From Candidatus Thiovulum imperiosus (GTDB lineage: Bacteria > Campylobacterota > Campylobacteria > Campylobacterales > Thiovulaceae), in the NCBI GenBank assembly GCA_024281175.1, contig JAMJTW010000010.1, positions 36,976 to 100,975 on the forward strand: a stretch of 64,000 nt of DNA, in the 5' to 3' direction. The translations under genes were made by a program, and so were the position numbers. The notes under the pieces are model-generated. The model searched no databases and was not told the DNA's origin. It worked only from the letters and a program-made list of their open reading frames with translations. Below, piece after piece: positions 27,916-37,679 of the stretch (its first letter is position 1; each line of letters opens with the position of its first letter).

Positions 27916-29222
27916 AACTTGAATGGAAGAAAGATGAAAATCTTTTAGGAGGATACAGGGCAGTTTTATATGGAAATATTGATTATGGTTTAGAAGATTT
28001 TGAACTATTTATTAAAAACAAACTTGAGACAACTAACTTAACTACTAAAGATATTTATCCATATTCTGATTTAGAAGATTATTTCAGAACAATATTTGGA
28101 TTTTCAGCTTTTCAACATATAAAAGAAGATGATATACGAGTTGGACATTCGAGTATATCAATTAGAAAAATAGAACTAATTGATAGTTTGCATTTCACCT
28201 CTTTACTATTAAGAGACCATCTCAAAAAAATTTATATAGATAATTGTATTTTTCATAAATATATCATTTTTCCTCAATATCAAGATATAGAAACAGTGGA
28301 AATTAAAGAATCTAATTTTAAATTATTTCTTAATATATCAGTATTTCGTATTCTAAAAACATTGGTTTTATATAAAAATAGTGTCAATTTTCTTAGAATA
28401 GATAATTCAGTATTTAGAAAAGATTCGATTTTACATTTTCAAGATTTACAAATAAGAGATTTTGGATTTTTTCACATTGTTCAAAACTGGCATGAAGCTA
28501 TTTTTAAAAATATCATTGTTAGTAGAACTCTAAAATTAGAAAGTGTTGATTTTGCAAAAGCTAAATTTATAAATTGTGATTTTTCTCAATGTGAAATTTC
28601 AATTTCTGATTCTGTCTCTTTCAAAGATGCAATTTTCAATTCTATAAAATGGGGAGATATTTCAAGAATTAAAGCATCACGGGATATTTTCCGCCAACTA
28701 AAATTCGTAAATGATTCTCAAGGAAATATTATTGAGGCTAACCGTTTCTATGCTGAAGAGATGAGAAGATATAAAAATGAGATAGAGGAAAATCCTGAAA
28801 AATTCTCTTTTCAAGATAGAGCTATTTTCTGGTTAAATGAAAAGGTCTCTAACTTTGGACAAAACTACTTTTTACCTATTTTCTGGTTTTTTGTAATAAC
28901 AATGCTCTTTATAATTGGAACTCAAGATATAGATTTTCAAGATGATAAAGTCATAGTAGGCTCTATTCTACTACCAATCTATTTTTCAACTCTATTTCAT
29001 AAATTTACAAAAACATCTGAAGCACTGTTTTTTATAACTGCTTTAATCACAATCTACTACTTTTCTGTATTCGATATTTCTATAAATGAAATAGCAAACT
29101 TTTCAAATATAAAAAATGAAAGTTACAAAGAGTTCTATTTCCTCTGGTTTCTTCATAAAGCCATTCTCTCAGTTCTAGTTTACCACTTAACAATCACCCT
29201 CCGTCGCCAAACCAAAAGATAA
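27912..29222 (+). CDS. Pentapeptide-like repeat protein with C-terminal transmembrane segments
   Basis: 436 aa; FAKAKFINCDFSQCEISISDSVSFKDAIFNS; then IEANRFYAEEMRRYKNEIEENPEKFSF and several hydrophobic helices. Confidence 0.6.
   Translation: MKLEWKKDENLLGGYRAVLYGNIDYGLEDFELFIKNKLETTNLTTKDIYPYSDLEDYFRTIFGFSAFQHIKEDDIRVGHSSISIRKIELIDSLHFTSLLLRDHLKKIYIDNCIFHKYIIFPQYQDIETVEIKESNFKLFLNISVFRILKTLVLYKNSVNFLRIDNSVFRKDSILHFQDLQIRDFGFFHIVQNWHEAIFKNIIVSRTLKLESVDFAKAKFINCDFSQCEISISDSVSFKDAIFNSIKWGDISRIKASRDIFRQLKFVNDSQGNIIEANRFYAEEMRRYKNEIEENPEKFSFQDRAIFWLNEKVSNFGQNYFLPIFWFFVITMLFIIGTQDIDFQDDKVIVGSILLPIYFSTLFHKFTKTSEALFFITALITIYYFSVFDISINEIANFSNIKNESYKEFYFLWFLHKAILSVLVYHLTITLRRQTKR
29206..29222 (+). repeat. 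17-bp direct repeat, left copy (GCCAAACCAAAAGATAA)
   Basis: Identical to 29799-29815; flanks the RelE-type TA pair. Confidence 0.9.
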
Positions 29223-29231
29223 GGAACTAAA

Positions 29232-29486
29232 ATGCAACAAACTTATAAACTAACGATAGATGAGTCAATAGCAGATAAAATTTTGTGGTTGTTGAACAGT
29301 TTGAAAGAGAATATCAGTATTGAAAAAGTTGAAACAGAAAGAGATAATAGTTTCTTGTCTTCTCTTTCTCAAGAAAAACAGATTGAAGCAAAAGAGATAA
29401 TTTCAAGTATTCAAAATGGTTTAAATGATGTCAAAAATGGAAAAATTCACTCAATTGAAACTCTTTGGGATAAATTAGATGATTGA
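29232..29486 (+). CDS. Antitoxin of RelE-type pair
   Basis: 84 aa acidic protein overlapping the following RelE-like gene. Confidence 0.55.
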   Translation: MQQTYKLTIDESIADKILWLLNSLKENISIEKVETERDNSFLSSLSQEKQIEAKEIISSIQNGLNDVKNGKIHSIETLWDKLDD

Positions 29487-29796
29487 TTATTCGGATAATT
29501 TTCTTAAAGAGGTCAAACAACTTTCAAAGAAATTCAAACGAATAAAATTTAATTTGCAAATATCAATTAGAGAAATTGAAGAGAACATACTTGGTGCTCC
29601 TCTCAAAAATCACCTTTACAAAAAAAGAGTTCCAAACTCTTCAATTCCAACAGGAAAAAGTGGAGGTTTCAGGATTATTCTTTTTAAAAAGGTAGAAAAC
29701 AACATAACACTTTTATCAATATTTTCAAAAACTGAAAAAGAGAACTTGACAAATAAAGAGCTAGAAAAAATTCTTAGTGAAGTTAATTTTATTTAA
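29479..29796 (+). CDS. RelE-like toxin
   Basis: 105 aa; YSDNFLKEVKQLSKKFKRIKFNL...GKSGGFRIILFKKVENNITLLSIFSKTEKENLT. Confidence 0.65.
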   Translation: MIDYSDNFLKEVKQLSKKFKRIKFNLQISIREIEENILGAPLKNHLYKKRVPNSSIPTGKSGGFRIILFKKVENNITLLSIFSKTEKENLTNKELEKILSEVNFI

Positions 29797-29798
29797 TT

Positions 29799-29815
29799 GC
29801 CAAACCAAAAGATAA
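29799..29815 (+). repeat. 17-bp direct repeat, right copy (GCCAAACCAAAAGATAA)
   Basis: Identical to 29206-29222. Confidence 0.9.
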
Positions 29816-29929
29816 AAGGAGAATATCTCTAAAAGTCGAAAAAAAGGAAATCAAGAAACTCAACTGAAAAATAGAACTACCCAAATTAAAGAACTTATCA
29901 CAGATAATTTACAAGATTTTGAAGAGTTT

Positions 29930-30163
29930 GGACAGCTTCGGTTTCAAACCGAGAGTGTAAGCAATTCGGTAGGTGCAGTAAACGAACAGAAAACTTATTG
30001 GGATTTCTTCGCACGAAATGAATTTACTTTACTTTTGGAGAAAAAAGGTTTTCAGGAAAATGAGGACGGAGTTTGGAAAATTACAGAAAGTGGAAAAGAG
30101 TTTGGAATGGAGATTGGAGGAAAGTTTTCACAACTGAAATGGAGAGTAGATACAATATTGTAA
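29930..30163 (+). pseudogene. Rha remnant (internally deleted)
   Basis: FGQLRFQTESVSNSVGAVNEQKTY followed directly by the tail NEFTLLLEKKGFQENEDGVWKITESGKEFGMEIGGKFSQLKWRVDTIL*. Confidence 0.75.
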
Positions 30164-30166
30164 AAA

Positions 30167-32455
30167 ATGAAAAAAATTGAAAGACAACTACAAGGGGAAT
30201 TTCTCCATGTCTTTAAAACTCTTTTTTCTGAAGAGAAATATAGAGACTTTGAAATTATTCAAGAGGAGGAGAGAGCAGATTTAATAGTTTCTAAAAGTGG
30301 AAAAGCTCTTTTCTTTCTGGAGTTGAAAGACCCGTTGGTAGTTAAAAGTTCTGGAGATGCGGAAACTTTTAAAAGAGAAACTTTACGAGCAGTTAGAATT
30401 GGTATTCCACATTTTGGAATTACAAATTTTGTGGAGGCAAGTATCTACTCTTTGCAAGTAGAAACCAAGGAAAACTACGAAAACAGAGATTTTCCAAAAC
30501 TTTCAGATATAGAGAGATACCGAAATAGTAAAACAGTTTCAAAAGATTTAAATAGAAAGCTCCAAAATTTAGCAATTTGGTATCTCAAAAAAGCAGAAGC
30601 GATTTTCTTAAAAGGTGACATTCCAGAACAAGCTCCAGATGAAATTTTTATTTTGAAACTTCAAAGAGGAATTGAGCGATTTGGATTTAAAATTTCAGAA
30701 AGAGTTTTTGAAAAGTATCAGAAGAGTAGAGATTTTGCAATAGAGATACAGAACTACTTTCAATCTCAACAGTGGAGTATTCCAACAGAAGAAGCTGATT
30801 TCGACAATTTTTCACACATTGCTGTTTTACAATTTGTCTCAAAAATCATTTTTTACAACTCTATAAAAGATTTTGGAAAGTATGGATTAGGTGAAATTGA
30901 TAAAGATGATATTTGGAACTCTTTTGAGGAATTGAAAGAGAAGACTGGAAATTTTGAACTTCTGATTGGAGAGAATAGTTTTCTTGAAAGTAAGGTAGTA
31001 GAAGATTTTTCAAAAGAGATAGCTGATGAGGTTCTGGAAAATTCAGAGAAGTATAACTTTTCCAAAATGAAAGAGGACATCATCGGGCGAATTTTTGAGG
31101 AACTAATAAAACCGAATGAGAGACACAAATTAGGACAGTACTTCACCTCATCAGCAGTTGTAAAAACTGTAAATGCTTTTTGTATTCGAGAAGCGAACCT
31201 TAAAGTTCTTGACCCAAGTTGCGGTTCAGGTGCATTTCTTACAGAGGTTTATGAGAGGAAAAAAAGTTTAGGAGAGAAAGACCACACCAAACTTTTAGAA
31301 GAGATATATGGAGTTGATATTTCAAGCTACCCATCTTATTTAGCAACTCTCAATCTAGCAATTCGGAATTTAGGCGAAAAGTCCTATCCTCGAATTGTTC
31401 AGAAAGATTTCTTCCAAGTTGCGAAGAGTTTGGAAAAGTCTGTTTCAAAAGAGAAAATTCATGATAGCGATGGGGTAGAGCAAGAAGTCGAATTTACACA
31501 ATTTGATGCAATTGTTGGAAATCCTCCATACACTCGACAAGAGGATATTGATGCCTACAATCCAAATCAGAAAGAGCAAATTTTAGAGACTCTAGCTTCA
31601 GAGTTGGGAGGTTTTACAAAACATATTTCAAAACGAACTTCAATTTATGCCTATTTCTTCTATCGAGCAAAACGACTTTTAAAAGATGGTGGATACCTCG
31701 GTTTTATAACTTCAAACTCTTGGCTTGATGTCGATTTTGGCGAAACTCTTCAAAAACATCTTCTTAAAAACTTTCATGTCGTCGCAATCATCGATAGCAA
31801 AGTTGAACGATTTTTTGAAAGTGCTGATGTCAATACAAATATCACTATTTTGAAAAAAGGGAAAGGGAAAAGAACTAAATTTGTCTATCTAAAAAAACCT
31901 CTTTCGGAAGTTCTAAAAAAGTTTGGTGGTGAAATTGGATTTAGGGATTTTATAGAAGAGCAGAACACTCTTTTTGAAGATGAGTTCTTAAGAGTAAATC
32001 CAGTTTCTCAATGCCGACTCTCCAAAGATACGAAATGGAGCAAATACCTAAAAGCCCCTAAAGTCTATTGGGAAATCTTGAAAAAAGGTAAAGGGAAATG
32101 GAAGAGATTGGGGGATATTGCAAATGTAAGATTTGGAGTAAAAACAGGTGCAAATGAGTTTTTCTATTTAGAGAAATTGGAAGAAAAAGGAGACTCCTAT
32201 CTTCTAAAAAATGGAATTGGTGAAGAAGTTCTAATTGAGAAAAGGTTTATAAAACCTGTCATCAAATCTCCTCGAGAAATTAAAGGTTTTGTTGTAAAAC
32301 CTGAAGAACTTAAATATTCGGTTCTTATGGTTTCGGGTCTTGAACGAGAAGAGATTTCAAAGAAATTTCCAAATCTTGAAAGATACTTGAAAAGAGGTGA
32401 AGAACGAAACTACCATGAGAGAAGCTCACTTAAAAGTAGGCGAAAAGAGTTCTAA
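30167..32455 (+). CDS. Eco57I-like type IIG restriction-modification enzyme, apparently truncated
   Basis: 762 aa; nuclease-like ADLIVSKSGKALFFLELKDP; methylase LDPSCGSGAFL and NPPY; ends at NYHERSSLKSRRKEF* where a target-recognition domain would normally follow. Confidence 0.8.
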   Translation: MKKIERQLQGEFLHVFKTLFSEEKYRDFEIIQEEERADLIVSKSGKALFFLELKDPLVVKSSGDAETFKRETLRAVRIGIPHFGITNFVEASIYSLQVETKENYENRDFPKLSDIERYRNSKTVSKDLNRKLQNLAIWYLKKAEAIFLKGDIPEQAPDEIFILKLQRGIERFGFKISERVFEKYQKSRDFAIEIQNYFQSQQWSIPTEEADFDNFSHIAVLQFVSKIIFYNSIKDFGKYGLGEIDKDDIWNSFEELKEKTGNFELLIGENSFLESKVVEDFSKEIADEVLENSEKYNFSKMKEDIIGRIFEELIKPNERHKLGQYFTSSAVVKTVNAFCIREANLKVLDPSCGSGAFLTEVYERKKSLGEKDHTKLLEEIYGVDISSYPSYLATLNLAIRNLGEKSYPRIVQKDFFQVAKSLEKSVSKEKIHDSDGVEQEVEFTQFDAIVGNPPYTRQEDIDAYNPNQKEQILETLASELGGFTKHISKRTSIYAYFFYRAKRLLKDGGYLGFITSNSWLDVDFGETLQKHLLKNFHVVAIIDSKVERFFESADVNTNITILKKGKGKRTKFVYLKKPLSEVLKKFGGEIGFRDFIEEQNTLFEDEFLRVNPVSQCRLSKDTKWSKYLKAPKVYWEILKKGKGKWKRLGDIANVRFGVKTGANEFFYLEKLEEKGDSYLLKNGIGEEVLIEKRFIKPVIKSPREIKGFVVKPEELKYSVLMVSGLEREEISKKFPNLERYLKRGEERNYHERSSLKSRRKEF

Positions 32456-32702
32456 AAATCGGAAAAAAGCAGATATTGAACTTCTAACTTCCGAGTTCTT
32501 GAAACTTGTTGAAAAGAGTCCTGAAAAGAGTTCTAAGTTTCTAAAATACCTATCTGATGAGGTTCAGAAAATCACACCAGATAAAAAAGAGCAAAAATCT
32601 ATTCTTTCAAATTTCTGGAAAAAGAAATTTTCAGAAAACTTACCAACTTTGAAAGCTCTTCAAAAAGTTGAAAAAGAGAGTAAGCAAAGAGAACTTTTTT
32701 AA
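32397..32702 (+). CDS. Lysine-rich ORF, possible C-terminal remnant of the RM protein
   Basis: 101 aa ORF overlapping the RM stop in another frame. Confidence 0.3.
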   Translation: MKNETTMREAHLKVGEKSSKNRKKADIELLTSEFLKLVEKSPEKSSKFLKYLSDEVQKITPDKKEQKSILSNFWKKKFSENLPTLKALQKVEKESKQRELF

Positions 32703-32716
32703 AAAAAGGAAACTCT

Positions 32717-32734
32717 TTTCCCCACTTGGGGAAA
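32717..32734. terminator. Perfect hairpin TTTCCCCACTTGGGGAAA
   Basis: Same motif as 24720-24737. Confidence 0.5.
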
Positions 32735-32790
32735 CTTCACTTTCAAACACATTTTTCTGATAGAATTTTTTCAAAAATAGGGTTTATCGA

Positions 32791-33015
32791 ATGGAAAATA
32801 CTAATGAAAACTTAGTTAAAAAGACCTGCCGAGAACTCGGTATAACTCAAAAGGAGTTGGCAAATTTTTTCGGTGTATCTCAAAATACTATAACAACTTG
32901 GGGAAAAGGAAACTTAAATAAAGTTCAAGAAACAGCTTTAAATGGTTTAATATTCCAACACAGATATAACAACACGAAAAAATTACTAAGCGGTATTGTA
33001 AATCAAAATTATTGA
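32791..33015 (+). CDS. XRE-family HTH regulator (HTH-Rha module copy 2)
   Basis: NLVKKTCRELGITQKELANFFGVSQNTITTWGKGN. Confidence 0.8.
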   Translation: MENTNENLVKKTCRELGITQKELANFFGVSQNTITTWGKGNLNKVQETALNGLIFQHRYNNTKKLLSGIVNQNY

Positions 33016-33670
33016 CGACGAACCAAGAATTTCACATCGTGTAATTGCTGAACATACAAATAATCAGCAGAAAAATGTTGTCGAGCTTATTCAAAAATAC
33101 ATCGATAAATTCGAGCTTTTTGGAGCGGTTCCGTTTAAAACGGAAGTGCTAAAAGCTGGAAGGGGAACAACAAAAGCTAAAACTTATTTCCTAAACGAAC
33201 CTCAAGCCACTTTACTTTTAACCTTTTTACGAAACAATGAAATTGTTGTAGAGTTCAAAGTTGATTTAGTCAAAGTGTTTTACGAAATGCGAATGAAACT
33301 TCAAAACCATACCCCTTCTCAAAAACTCTCTCTTTCTGAAACTGTTGCCGAAACTGAAATTGCCTTAAAACTCATAGACCTTTTAAAAGAGAGCAAAGGT
33401 TTCGATTTGCTACTTTTGGAAAAGGTTTTGAAAGAGAGTTCACCAACAAAACTTTTAGAAATAGACTTTTCTCAAACCTACTTTCTTCCAACAGAACTCG
33501 GACAACTTCTTGGAATTTCTCCGCATGAAATGAACTTGCTTTTGGAGAAAAAAGGCTTCCAAGTTTCTAAGAACGGAGTTTGGAAAATTACAGAGAGTGG
33601 AAAAAGTTTTGGAATGGAGATTGGAGGAAAGTTTTCACAACTGAAATGGAGAGTAGATACAATTTTGTAA
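33009..33670 (+). pseudogene. Rha-family protein copy 2, start region deleted (first ATG 33146)
   Basis: Frame reads KIIDDEPRISHRVIAEHTNNQQKN...TYFLNEPQATLLLTFLRNNEIVVEFKVDLVKVFYEMR...FLPTELGQLLGISPHEMNLLLEKKGF; no start codon for the conserved N-terminus. Confidence 0.65.
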
Positions 33671-33677
33671 AAAATAT

Positions 33678-33693
33678 GGAAGTGACCAAATAG
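33678..33693. repeat. MITE-type terminal repeat (GGAAGTGACCAAATAG), solo end
   Basis: Matches ends at 5303, 7134, 57169, 57328, 60255, 62647. Confidence 0.6.
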
Positions 33694-33757
33694 CTTTTTC
33701 AGGGTAAAACAGTTTTACTTTTAAATTGGAGAAATCTCAAAGAGATCTCTCCTAAAT

Positions 33758-36136
33758 TTAATTAAAAATATCTAAATATTCAGAGCTAAGTTTTCCCCAA
33801 ACATTTGTGGGTGATGCTTTTGAACTCTTCTCAAAACTATCTTTTGCTTTTGAGTCATTTCCAAGTTCAATATAAGCAATACCGAGTTCATAATATGCTC
33901 TTGCAACATCGTCAGGCTCTAGTGCTGGTTCTCTTGTTAAAAGTCCATTCATAATTTGGATACTTCTCTGGTGTTTCCCTTGCTCTTTTAAAGCTACATT
34001 TAGAAGGAACTCTATATCTGGAGACTCAACAAAACTATTCAACTTGTTCTGAATTTCAATTACTCTTGAAGCATATCTCTCAATTAGAAGATTGTCTCTT
34101 CGCTTTTTTCCAATCTCAACAGCACTCTTGAAAGGTTGTAGATTTCGGTAAGTATCTTTAAAGTGTTTCTCTAATTTATCAACAGTTTGCAGAACCTCAT
34201 CATCTCTTTTTAAGATATTGAATGCTTTAAATCTGTCAAAGTAGATATCAAGATGCTTGTCACTCTTATCATTCTCCATTAAAGAGAGAACCTCATCAGA
34301 AACAGGAATGAATTCGTGGTATCTACCGCTTCGAATTAGAACTTGAGAGTATCTGTAAACCCAATCAAGAGTATCTTTTCCAATCTGAATATTCCGTCTT
34401 GCTATCTCTTCCGCAAGAGGATATTTTCCACCTTCTACTGCACAATAATAAACTTCTGTATCAACGCTTTCTGGTAGAGTTAGTGTATATTTATCAACAA
34501 GCTCTATACTCTCTTCACATCGACTTGTCTGAACAAATGAAGTTGCCAACTCTTTTGCAGAGTCCACAATAATATCTCCAATTTCTGGATATTTTGGTTC
34601 AGCCACTCTCATATCTTTCTCAATTTGAAGAACCATCTGGAACTCTTTCAATTTATGAAGCAACTTCCCTTTCTCATAAATCGCCTGTTTTCCAATATCA
34701 GAATCGAGACCATAAGTTTTTATAAGAGTTGTATAATTTTCAAATATTTTTGTCTGATTTGCTTCATCTCTTTTGAAGAGAAGTTTGTCTTGATTTTCTC
34801 GAATTAAAGAGTCGTAAGTACCGTAATTGTAAATACCTAAATATTTGCTGTAAGCAAAATAAGCGTCTTCAACTTCTTCAGCTTCATCAAGCCAAACCCC
34901 CATATCTTTTAACATCACTTCATATCTATCAGTTTCATGAGGGTCTCTATCTTTTAAGAGAATTTTCATAATATCAGAAGCTACTTTATACTCTTCAAAA
35001 CTTGCAAGTCTTTCTGCTAATTCGTAGTTTCGAGGTACTGACAAATTGAAATATTTTGGATTTCCTGTAACAACTTTTGCAAAATATTTGGCAGACTCTT
35101 CAGGTTTCAAATCTTCAAGATAGAGGTTTCCAAGTCGATAAGCAGCTTTTGTTGCAATAAGTCTATCTTTTGTATTGAATAAAGCTCTTTTATAATATCG
35201 AATTCCTTCAGCTTTTTTCCCAACATGAATTCTTGCATCTCCATAGTAGACAAATCCCATATTTCGATATTCGCTATCTAAATGTTCATTAAAGAGTCTT
35301 TCAAAGTAGTATTTTGCATAAGCAATAAAACCGAGTTTACTATGGACATAAGCGGTGTAGAGAAGAACTTCAGGAACAGCTACATCAGAAGAGAAGTTTC
35401 GTAAAAACTCTTTAGAGATATTTACAATTTTCTTATACGCTTTCAATTTAAATAAGGCACGAATTTGATGTAAAACAATTTCGGAAACAAAGAGGGTATT
35501 TGGAAATCTTTGAAGTATCTCATTTGAGAGATTTATAACATCTCTATACTTTCCATCTTCATAGAGAGTTCGTAACTCCATATACATCTCAACATCTTCA
35601 GTAGTTCCATCTGGAATTGGCTGACCATTGATATCTAAAGCACCAATAAATGGGACTTTCTTATAGCTAAGTTCTACTGGAAAATTTATTCTTCTTGGAG
35701 TGTATCGATTTAATCCCTCGAGGAAAGGGATTTTCTCAGAATTATACCCAACAACTAACCAATGTCTAGCAAACTCTTTTTCTGTTCTTCTAACAAACTG
35801 CTCTATGGTGATGAGGTCGTGGTCAGAAGAGAAGAGAACAGATTTAAATCTTGGTCTAATAATTAGGTCTGTAATTTTTCCCTGTCTCTTTACCTCAACA
35901 TCAAAAAAGGAGTTACTAAACTCTTTGACTCTTTTTCCATAAGGAGTTGGAAAACGGCAAACTATTTCAGAAATTCGTTCAAAATCATCAAATTTCTTAA
36001 CACAATTTACAAGTTCTCTACTCTTTAAATTTAGAGTAGAGTAGACTTGACCTTTCTCTTTTCCCTCTCTTAAATCGATTTCAATACCGAAAAGAAGTAG
36101 AGGAAAGAGGAGAAGTAGTAAACTTCTCTTATGCAC
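33758..36136 (-). CDS. TPR-repeat exported protein
   Basis: 792 aa; signal peptide and TPR-like helices (ARAYYELGIAYIELGNDSKAKDSFEKS). Confidence 0.75.
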   Translation of the reverse strand: MHKRSLLLLLFPLLLFGIEIDLREGKEKGQVYSTLNLKSRELVNCVKKFDDFERISEIVCRFPTPYGKRVKEFSNSFFDVEVKRQGKITDLIIRPRFKSVLFSSDHDLITIEQFVRRTEKEFARHWLVVGYNSEKIPFLEGLNRYTPRRINFPVELSYKKVPFIGALDINGQPIPDGTTEDVEMYMELRTLYEDGKYRDVINLSNEILQRFPNTLFVSEIVLHQIRALFKLKAYKKIVNISKEFLRNFSSDVAVPEVLLYTAYVHSKLGFIAYAKYYFERLFNEHLDSEYRNMGFVYYGDARIHVGKKAEGIRYYKRALFNTKDRLIATKAAYRLGNLYLEDLKPEESAKYFAKVVTGNPKYFNLSVPRNYELAERLASFEEYKVASDIMKILLKDRDPHETDRYEVMLKDMGVWLDEAEEVEDAYFAYSKYLGIYNYGTYDSLIRENQDKLLFKRDEANQTKIFENYTTLIKTYGLDSDIGKQAIYEKGKLLHKLKEFQMVLQIEKDMRVAEPKYPEIGDIIVDSAKELATSFVQTSRCEESIELVDKYTLTLPESVDTEVYYCAVEGGKYPLAEEIARRNIQIGKDTLDWVYRYSQVLIRSGRYHEFIPVSDEVLSLMENDKSDKHLDIYFDRFKAFNILKRDDEVLQTVDKLEKHFKDTYRNLQPFKSAVEIGKKRRDNLLIERYASRVIEIQNKLNSFVESPDIEFLLNVALKEQGKHQRSIQIMNGLLTREPALEPDDVARAYYELGIAYIELGNDSKAKDSFEKSSKASPTNVWGKLSSEYLDIFN

Positions 36137-37562
36137 TTACTCTCTCCGTAACATCTATCTCAAAAAGTTGTTGAAGTTCATCTTTTGTCTCTTCATCTAA
36201 ATTATCTCTCTGCTGTTCTCTATATCCAGATTGACCATTTTTTCCATCTTCATTGAATTTGAAAGAGGCATTTTCAAGTCCAACACTCATAAGTTGGTTT
36301 CGAAGTTCAAACTGGTTTGCTGAAAGAATTCCCATAGTTTGGCTATTTCCAGAAAGTGAAATTTTTACACTATTTCCTCTTTTGAAAATATCAACTTCAA
36401 TCTCTCCCAATTTTTCAGGTTGAAGAATTAGACTCATTTTTGAAAATGGGTGTTTGTAGTTTTCAACTTGCTGTTGTAGGGTAGAAGCTAGGTGTCGAGT
36501 CATAATTTTTGCCTCTCCAATTTTGAGCTGTATTCCCTCTTTCTTTTCAACTCCAGAGATTTGAGACTCTTCTAAATTTGCAACTTCTCCAAGACCACTC
36601 ACCATCTTTTCACCACCAAAAATATCTTTTATCTCCTCTTTTGTAAAGAGAGTTGATACAAATTCACCTGACATATTTAGAGGTTTCCCAACTTTTTCAG
36701 CCATTGCAATATTTTTTGGAGCAACTTTCTCTTCACTCATCTCTGCCGCTTTTAAAATATCTCCTAAACTTTTACTTTCACTACTTAAATTTAGAGTCTG
36801 CTTCTCACTACTCTTTTCAGAAACTTTAGTTTTAGGAGTATCTCCAGCAAGAATTGCCTCAAGAGAGAAACCATTTTTCGGAGTAGAAACTTCTGCTGTT
36901 TCAGTTTTTGTAAGATTTTGAGGAGTCATATCAGTAGGATTTGCTTTTATAACTCTACTACTCTGTCGAAGAAGAGCTTCTGTTGAGTGTTTGTTTATCA
37001 CAGCTTTTGCTCCTGTATCTGTCTGTATGATATTTAAAGCACCACTTTTAGGAGAAGTTTCACTGCTTACACTTTTTGTAGATTTCTCACTCAAATCAAA
37101 TTTGATATCTTTGAGTTTTATCCCCTTACTTTCAGCAAGTTGTGTAAGTCCTTTTAGTGTTTGAGGAAGTTCAGTTTCAACACCACCTTTTTTTAGAAGT
37201 TCATGTTTTAAAAACTCTTTCGCTTTATTGATAATTACCTTAAAATCTTTATCTTCAATGGCAGAATTTGCTCCACCAAAATTGAGACCAAGAACAATAT
37301 TTGGCTTGGAACTACTCTCTCCAGTTTGAAGAGGAGTATCCCCTTTTAAAAGCTGAAAACTCTCTTTTAGAAACTCTTTATCATCTTGAAAGAGGTCTTG
37401 AAGAGTATCAAAAACTTCACCACCTTTTACTTTCGGTTCACCCTTGTCAAGAGATGCTAAAATTTTTGAGAACTGGGAAGAGGAGTCTCCAGAAACCTCT
37501 CCACCCTTGCCGACTTGCCCTTTGACTTTTATACTATCTGATGACAATATCTGTTGTAGCAT
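36129..37562 (-). CDS. fliK: Flagellar hook-length control protein-like (FliK C-terminal domain)
   Basis: 477 aa; C-terminal MSLILQPEKLGEIEVDIFKRGNSVKISLSG...LRNQLMSVGLENASFKF. Confidence 0.7.
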   Translation of the reverse strand: MLQQILSSDSIKVKGQVGKGGEVSGDSSSQFSKILASLDKGEPKVKGGEVFDTLQDLFQDDKEFLKESFQLLKGDTPLQTGESSSKPNIVLGLNFGGANSAIEDKDFKVIINKAKEFLKHELLKKGGVETELPQTLKGLTQLAESKGIKLKDIKFDLSEKSTKSVSSETSPKSGALNIIQTDTGAKAVINKHSTEALLRQSSRVIKANPTDMTPQNLTKTETAEVSTPKNGFSLEAILAGDTPKTKVSEKSSEKQTLNLSSESKSLGDILKAAEMSEEKVAPKNIAMAEKVGKPLNMSGEFVSTLFTKEEIKDIFGGEKMVSGLGEVANLEESQISGVEKKEGIQLKIGEAKIMTRHLASTLQQQVENYKHPFSKMSLILQPEKLGEIEVDIFKRGNSVKISLSGNSQTMGILSANQFELRNQLMSVGLENASFKFNEDGKNGQSGYREQQRDNLDEETKDELQQLFEIDVTERVSA

Positions 37563-37679
37563 AACTAGTAACCCTTTTCTATTTTTCTAATAAAAAAGTA
37601 TAGCAACTGTTGTTCCGTAAAAGATGCTTCAAAACAAAGATGTAAAGTAGATACAATTTTATAAAAAATTGGAGGACAG

